In this document: positions 60,640 to 64,000 of the stretch, in pieces
How the letters are laid out: every line of letters starts with the position of its first letter
Numbering within the stretch: the first letter of the stretch is position 1
Assembly: GCA_940337035.1 (NCBI GenBank)
Contig: OW679200.1
Coordinates: 16,697,303 to 16,761,302 of the forward strand
Length of the DNA stretch: 64,000 bases
Source: Agriotes lineatus
Lineage: Eukaryota > Arthropoda > Insecta > Coleoptera > Elateridae
Direction: 5' to 3'
Position numbers and translations under genes: made by a program
The notes under the pieces: model-generated
Seen by the model: the letters and a program-made list of their open reading frames with translations, nothing else
The model's database searches: none
What the model was told of the DNA's origin: nothing

Positions 60640-60860
60640 CGTCGCTGTGCATTTATGGGGACTTCCCAACCCACTAACGACTGTCATGATGTTGTTATGA
60701 CCGCCGGGACCAACTATTTCCGTAACAGCCGTATCACGAGGCGCCGAGAGATGCAGCTGTGGAACTCCCATCCAAGTTCTACCCACAAAGAGCGTTGCTT
60801 AACTCTGCTGATCGAACGTGGACGCTTGTTCAAGCTACACCCCCCGGGACCCCTGAAGAC
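60640..60860 (-). mobile_element. 5S-rRNA-derived SINE (SINE3-like)
   Basis: On the minus strand, GATC....AGAGTTAAGCAACGCT aligns with the 5S rRNA box A region (GATC....AGCTAAGCAGGGTC) and GGGTAGAACTTGGATGGGAG with the intermediate element and box C (GGTTAGTACTTGGATGGGAG). Spacing between the boxes is that of 5S genes, so this is a type 1 RNA polymerase III promoter. The match covers roughly the middle of 5S (about 60760-60830); then comes a non-5S body (CGGCGGTCATAAC, CATGACAGTCGTTAGTGGG) toward lower coordinates and an A/T-rich end. A plain 5S pseudogene is the alternative, but the attached body favours a SINE. Ends and target duplication could not be fixed. A 106-codon + frame across it (60655-60975) is a shadow. 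Confidence 0.75.
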
Positions 60861-62648
60861 CCCTGATGACAGAAGAAAGCAATGGCTGTACAACAGAAAA
60901 ATATACCTTATGTACAGTGACATACCGACGACCCTAAAATGGCTCAGCAAGGTCATAATCCTTCAAAGAATTTGAACACCGGGCTGCTCAATTGCAATAA
61001 TGGGCAGATAAACGCCTGCCAAATTCCAAGGAAATAAGGCAATAGATAGTACTGTAAAAAGGGTTTTCATCGACAGTTACCTACACGTTTACTGTGCTTG
61101 TTCTGTAATATACCAAGTAGCATTTTTGGCATCTTCAGGCACATTCTGGTCAAGTGGTGATTACATGACGAAAACGTGGGGCGTAGTATCCTCCATTTAC
61201 ACAAAACTTGGCTTTCTATTTGTCCCTTTTTGGGTTATGGCACTTGGTCTCTGTTTTACAAGCTATTTATAATAGCAGTATGTCTCATTCTCCTATAATT
61301 GCCTTGCATTTTCCCTTACTCGACGTTACTGTACAGTCTGGTATAGAGATACCCCTGTAAATAAATAATAACTAGGTATATTATTAATTATTACTCGTAT
61401 TGGAATAAACTCGTGGGAATTACTTTATTTATTAATCTTAAGTTACATAAATCCAATAATTATACTTTTTTTTTTTTATTTTATCTAGTACTAAAGAGAA
61501 ATAACATTTTAATAAGTAGCCCTTCCATCATTGGGAGCATCAATGTTATCCATAAACAAGGCTACTTTCTGGGAATATAACTTTGATGTGATTTTCTTCG
61601 AAATTTTCGTGTTTGCAGTATTTTTACTAGAGTGTAATGGCAGAAACTAAAAATTCTGTAAATATTCCACTTTCTAATCACTTTGACCAAGTATGTAGTA
61701 GCTGATACGTGGCAGCCATTGTGATGAGCAAATTCAAAGTGTTGTCTCGCGTAGCTCTTTCTGTGTACGTTGTGTAAATTTGTATAACCTCACATATAAA
61801 ATACTGCCATTGCGGTATTCCATCAGTGGGAACAAAATGCCATATTATTTTGGTCAAATCACTTTACCCAGTTTCAAAAGCGAAATATTAAGGTGTAAGT
61901 AATTTTGTGCTCCTAATGATAATAATTCGTCGGATTTTTAGTGCATTTTGAAATTCAAAGATATAGAAAATTCTGGGGATGATCTAAAAATGTTTGTCAT
62001 TGCCCATATTACAAAATCATGCACATCCCCTATTAAGCCAGTAATAAACTAAATTTCACCACATTGACATTTTCCTGTGTTATGAAGGACACGCAGTAAA
62101 GGACATTTTTCGGTAACGGTTACTTCATGGTATACCTTGCAGGTAGCAAGAACGTGGCGACCACCACTAGATAACACTAACAAGTTCCGCAACATTGAAA
62201 GTTTATTAGGGGTCCCCAAAACGTGGATGAAACTATCAAAACCATTTTAAAGTTGTCGCCACTTTTTAATCAATTTTAACAGTGTGGTGCAGGTCACCAC
62301 TAATCATTCTGCACCATAAAGTTATAAAAACTTTAAAGTGATTTCTCTTAGTAACTATGAGGTGCTAAACACCTTAGACCTTAATAAAAAAAAGATATAA
62401 AGTTATGAAGAGACTACTAGCTGTGGAAATCACTATTTACGTATAATTTATTTTTATTCCAAAGATGAATTTAGTAGTAATTACAAATACAATACAGTGG
62501 TCCGTTGTCTCGTAGTGTAACAAATTTTTGCCAGCTAGTTCCTGAGCAGGACTGAAGGGGGGGGGGGAGGTCCAAACCAGAAACCTATAGGTGTCGGTGT
62601 AAATTCATAAACCACTTAGTTGTTTCATAAAAATAATAATCAATAAAA
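60861..62648. other. No gene recognised; T and G homopolymers
   Basis: Contains a T run near 61467-61478 and 11 G at 62557-62567. The last 60 bp before 62649 are AT-rich (CATAAAAATAATAATCAATA) and could hold a TATA-like element for the RNA gene that follows. Confidence 0.4.
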
Positions 62649-62885
62649 GAAATTAGGGTGGAACAGGCTCTTCCCCGGTTGTCACACAGGGGAAAGTCCG
62701 TGTGGACTCAGTTCTCGAAAGTAGCCACATGAATTGAGGAGCTTAGAACTGTGTAGGAGTTGGTCCCTCTAGGTCTTATAGCAGGCGACATCAGAGCTCA
62801 AGCTCATATGCAGTGTATGGCACTGAGCCACAAGAGACCAAAGTTTGAATGTGGCCACACACGAGGTGATTGCCGAAATAATTTC
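62649..62885 (+). ncRNA. RMRP: Candidate RNase MRP RNA
   Basis: RNase MRP is a nucleolar ribonucleoprotein that cleaves pre-rRNA; its RNA shares the catalytic fold of RNase P RNA. Seen here: GGCTCTTCCCC...CACAGGGGAAAGTCC, a P3-like stem running straight into the conserved CR-I GGGGAAAGTCC (62689-62699), as in the human RNA where CTAGGGGAAAGTCC follows a CTCCCC strand. Then GGTCCCTCTAGG...GCAGGCG (62762-62787) parallels the human CTCCCTCTAG...GCAGGCA. Near the end, GGCCACACACGAGG (about 62853-62866) can pair with CCGTGTGG beside CR-I, the P4 pairing expected of CR-V. Terminal GAAATTA (62649-62655) pairs with TAATTTC (62879-62885) as P1. Total length about 237 nt fits the family. No TTTT terminator follows directly and the promoter is not identified, so a pseudogene is possible. 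RNase P RNA is the nearest alternative. Confidence 0.7.
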
Positions 62886-63262
62886 TTATCACAGTATAAC
62901 CGGCTTTATTCTAGCAATTTCACACAGAATTTCTTAAGAGTGAGCAACGATTTACACCATAATTCTGGAGTTATGATCTGCATCAAGCAAAATTACAGAA
63001 ATCACAGGCGAAAGCACCTAGAAACAATCTCGCGAAATTAATGCCATAACATGGCCGCCGGAAATCATACTAACGATCTATTTTGAAAATCCAGTAGAAT
63101 CCCCTAAACGCCCAAAATTTTAAAATGAGGGTGCAACCAAATATACAGTTAGGAACATTTCCTGAACTTGTAATCTATATCTAAATAAAAAATTATACGT
63201 AACAACACGCTATCGGTTAGGTATCATAACTCAAATACAACGTAGTCTTACGGGATTGAATG
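62886..63262. other. No gene recognised
   Basis: Flank of the RNA gene; nothing else supportable. Confidence 0.4.
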
Positions 63263-63359
63263 GTGTCATTGTTGAGATAGAAGAATTCAACGTCTCTCTT
63301 GATGAAGCCTCTTATGAAAATAAGCGAAACGTTGAGTTCTTCTATCTGAACAATGATAC
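63263..63359. repeat. Inverted repeat with TGATGA...CGAAAC between the arms
   Basis: Arms 63263-63293 and 63329-63359 are 31 bp and complementary except for three positions (GTGTCATTGTTGAGATAGAA against its partner). The 35-bp loop reads CTCTCTTGATGAAGCC... GCGAAA. Confidence 0.85.
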
Positions 63360-64000
63360 GGTCTATTTCCGGAAGTCGTTTGTTACATAATGGCAATGGC
63401 TGTAGAAACCTGTAGTTTTGTTTTAAAAAAAAATTAACGTACGTCCTCAAAAACTACAGTAGCATAAAATGTATTAACTGGGTTATATTTTTGTTCCTCC
63501 TTGTTTGCAACGCTGCTGATATTTTCAGTTTCAAACTTAAATACAGCTTAGAGAATAGGAATTTATACTTGAACCGCCCCAACATATCGACTATAAAGCT
63601 AAAACCAAACGATTCCACCCCAAAATTCGTCAAGGGAAAAGATTTAAATGGACAGACAATTTATAATATTCTGACCACAGGAATACAATTTCAAGTACAG
63701 GAAAAGACGCTTTACTTCCTTTCTCAGTTTGAACTCATACAGCTGTATCAGATAGAGAAAAAATAATCTCTTGATATCGGTAGTTGACTTTTAATACAGT
63801 AAATCATGAATTTTCTACCAAGTATAGCTCTAGCCTGATATCCAGATCTCATATCCGCAGGGAAGATCAATTTCCTTACCGGTGCTAAACTTTCTCTTTC
63901 AAACATTTTTTCGAGACCGTGATTATATCGAGAATCTCATTAATTTGGAGGAACTAATAAAAGTTTCAAATTACCTATTAGGGGTTTTGTTCTTGACTAC
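63360..64000. other. No gene recognised
   Basis: A 91-codon + frame at 63491-63766 has a hydrophobic start and no known domain. I cannot support a gene. Confidence 0.35.

Noticed and set aside
60655..60975. 106-codon + frame
   Set aside because: It runs antisense over the 5S-derived SINE.
62649..62885. RNase P RNA as the identity of the RNA gene
   Set aside because: CR-I resembles both families, but the CCCTCTAG..GCAGGCG block and the P3-to-CR-I layout fit MRP better.

Overview
This is an AT-rich, gene-poor eukaryotic window. Its content points to an arthropod, most likely an insect with a large repeat-rich genome. The evidence is remnants of Jockey-type and other non-LTR retrotransposons, Tc1/mariner and hAT elements, a Crypton-like tyrosine recombinase split by a GT-AG intron, a tRNA-derived SINE and a 5S-rRNA-derived SINE. 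I see no operons, no bacterial gene spacing and no convincing host protein-coding exon. Most open frames are under 140 codons and look like chance frames. The species cannot be named from the sequence alone.

Layout. From 1 to 12.6 kb the DNA is mostly anonymous, with one 213-bp MITE (3767-3979) and a copy of an old dispersed repeat (6020-6480). At 12.64-13.15 kb a minus-strand tRNA-derived SINE lies between two identical 105-bp direct repeats. At 15.2-15.8 kb is a palindrome-rich element with 9-bp flanking repeats, followed by a retroposon 3' end with an (ATT)n tail. A dead Tc1-like transposase lies at 19.9-20.2 kb. At 29.0-30.4 kb are a decayed Jockey reverse transcriptase, carrying its own internal inverted duplication and a 41-bp nested retroposon stub, and a mariner-like transposase remnant. 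A 243-bp perfect-style foldback sits at 32.56-32.80 kb and a Tol2-like hAT derivative at 34.6-35.2 kb.

The densest part is 35.9-41.2 kb. A large foldback whose two arms each carry the 3' end of a mariner-type transposase gene is interrupted in its left arm by two later insertions. Next comes a 1.66-kb tyrosine-recombinase (Crypton-like) element with inverted repeats at its ends, with a palindrome directly abutting its right end. At 46.6-47.5 kb a non-autonomous hAT element has inserted into an older repeat, leaving a clear 8-bp target duplication. At 50.7-51.9 kb is an element whose two ends are mirrored arrays of a CTCGAA motif, flanked by 9-bp direct repeats.

The 3' part holds a two-copy repeat (54.5 and 57.7 kb), an internally deleted LINE (59.2-59.7 kb), a 5S-derived SINE (about 60.65-60.86 kb) and, at 62649-62885, the one likely functional host gene: a candidate RNase MRP RNA. 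That RNA would act in nucleolar pre-rRNA processing. The other recognisable parts are selfish elements at different stages of decay, many nested in one another. The recurring theme is palindromes, several with a GC-rich core and candidate 9-10-bp target duplications, which may define a foldback-type element class active in this genome.
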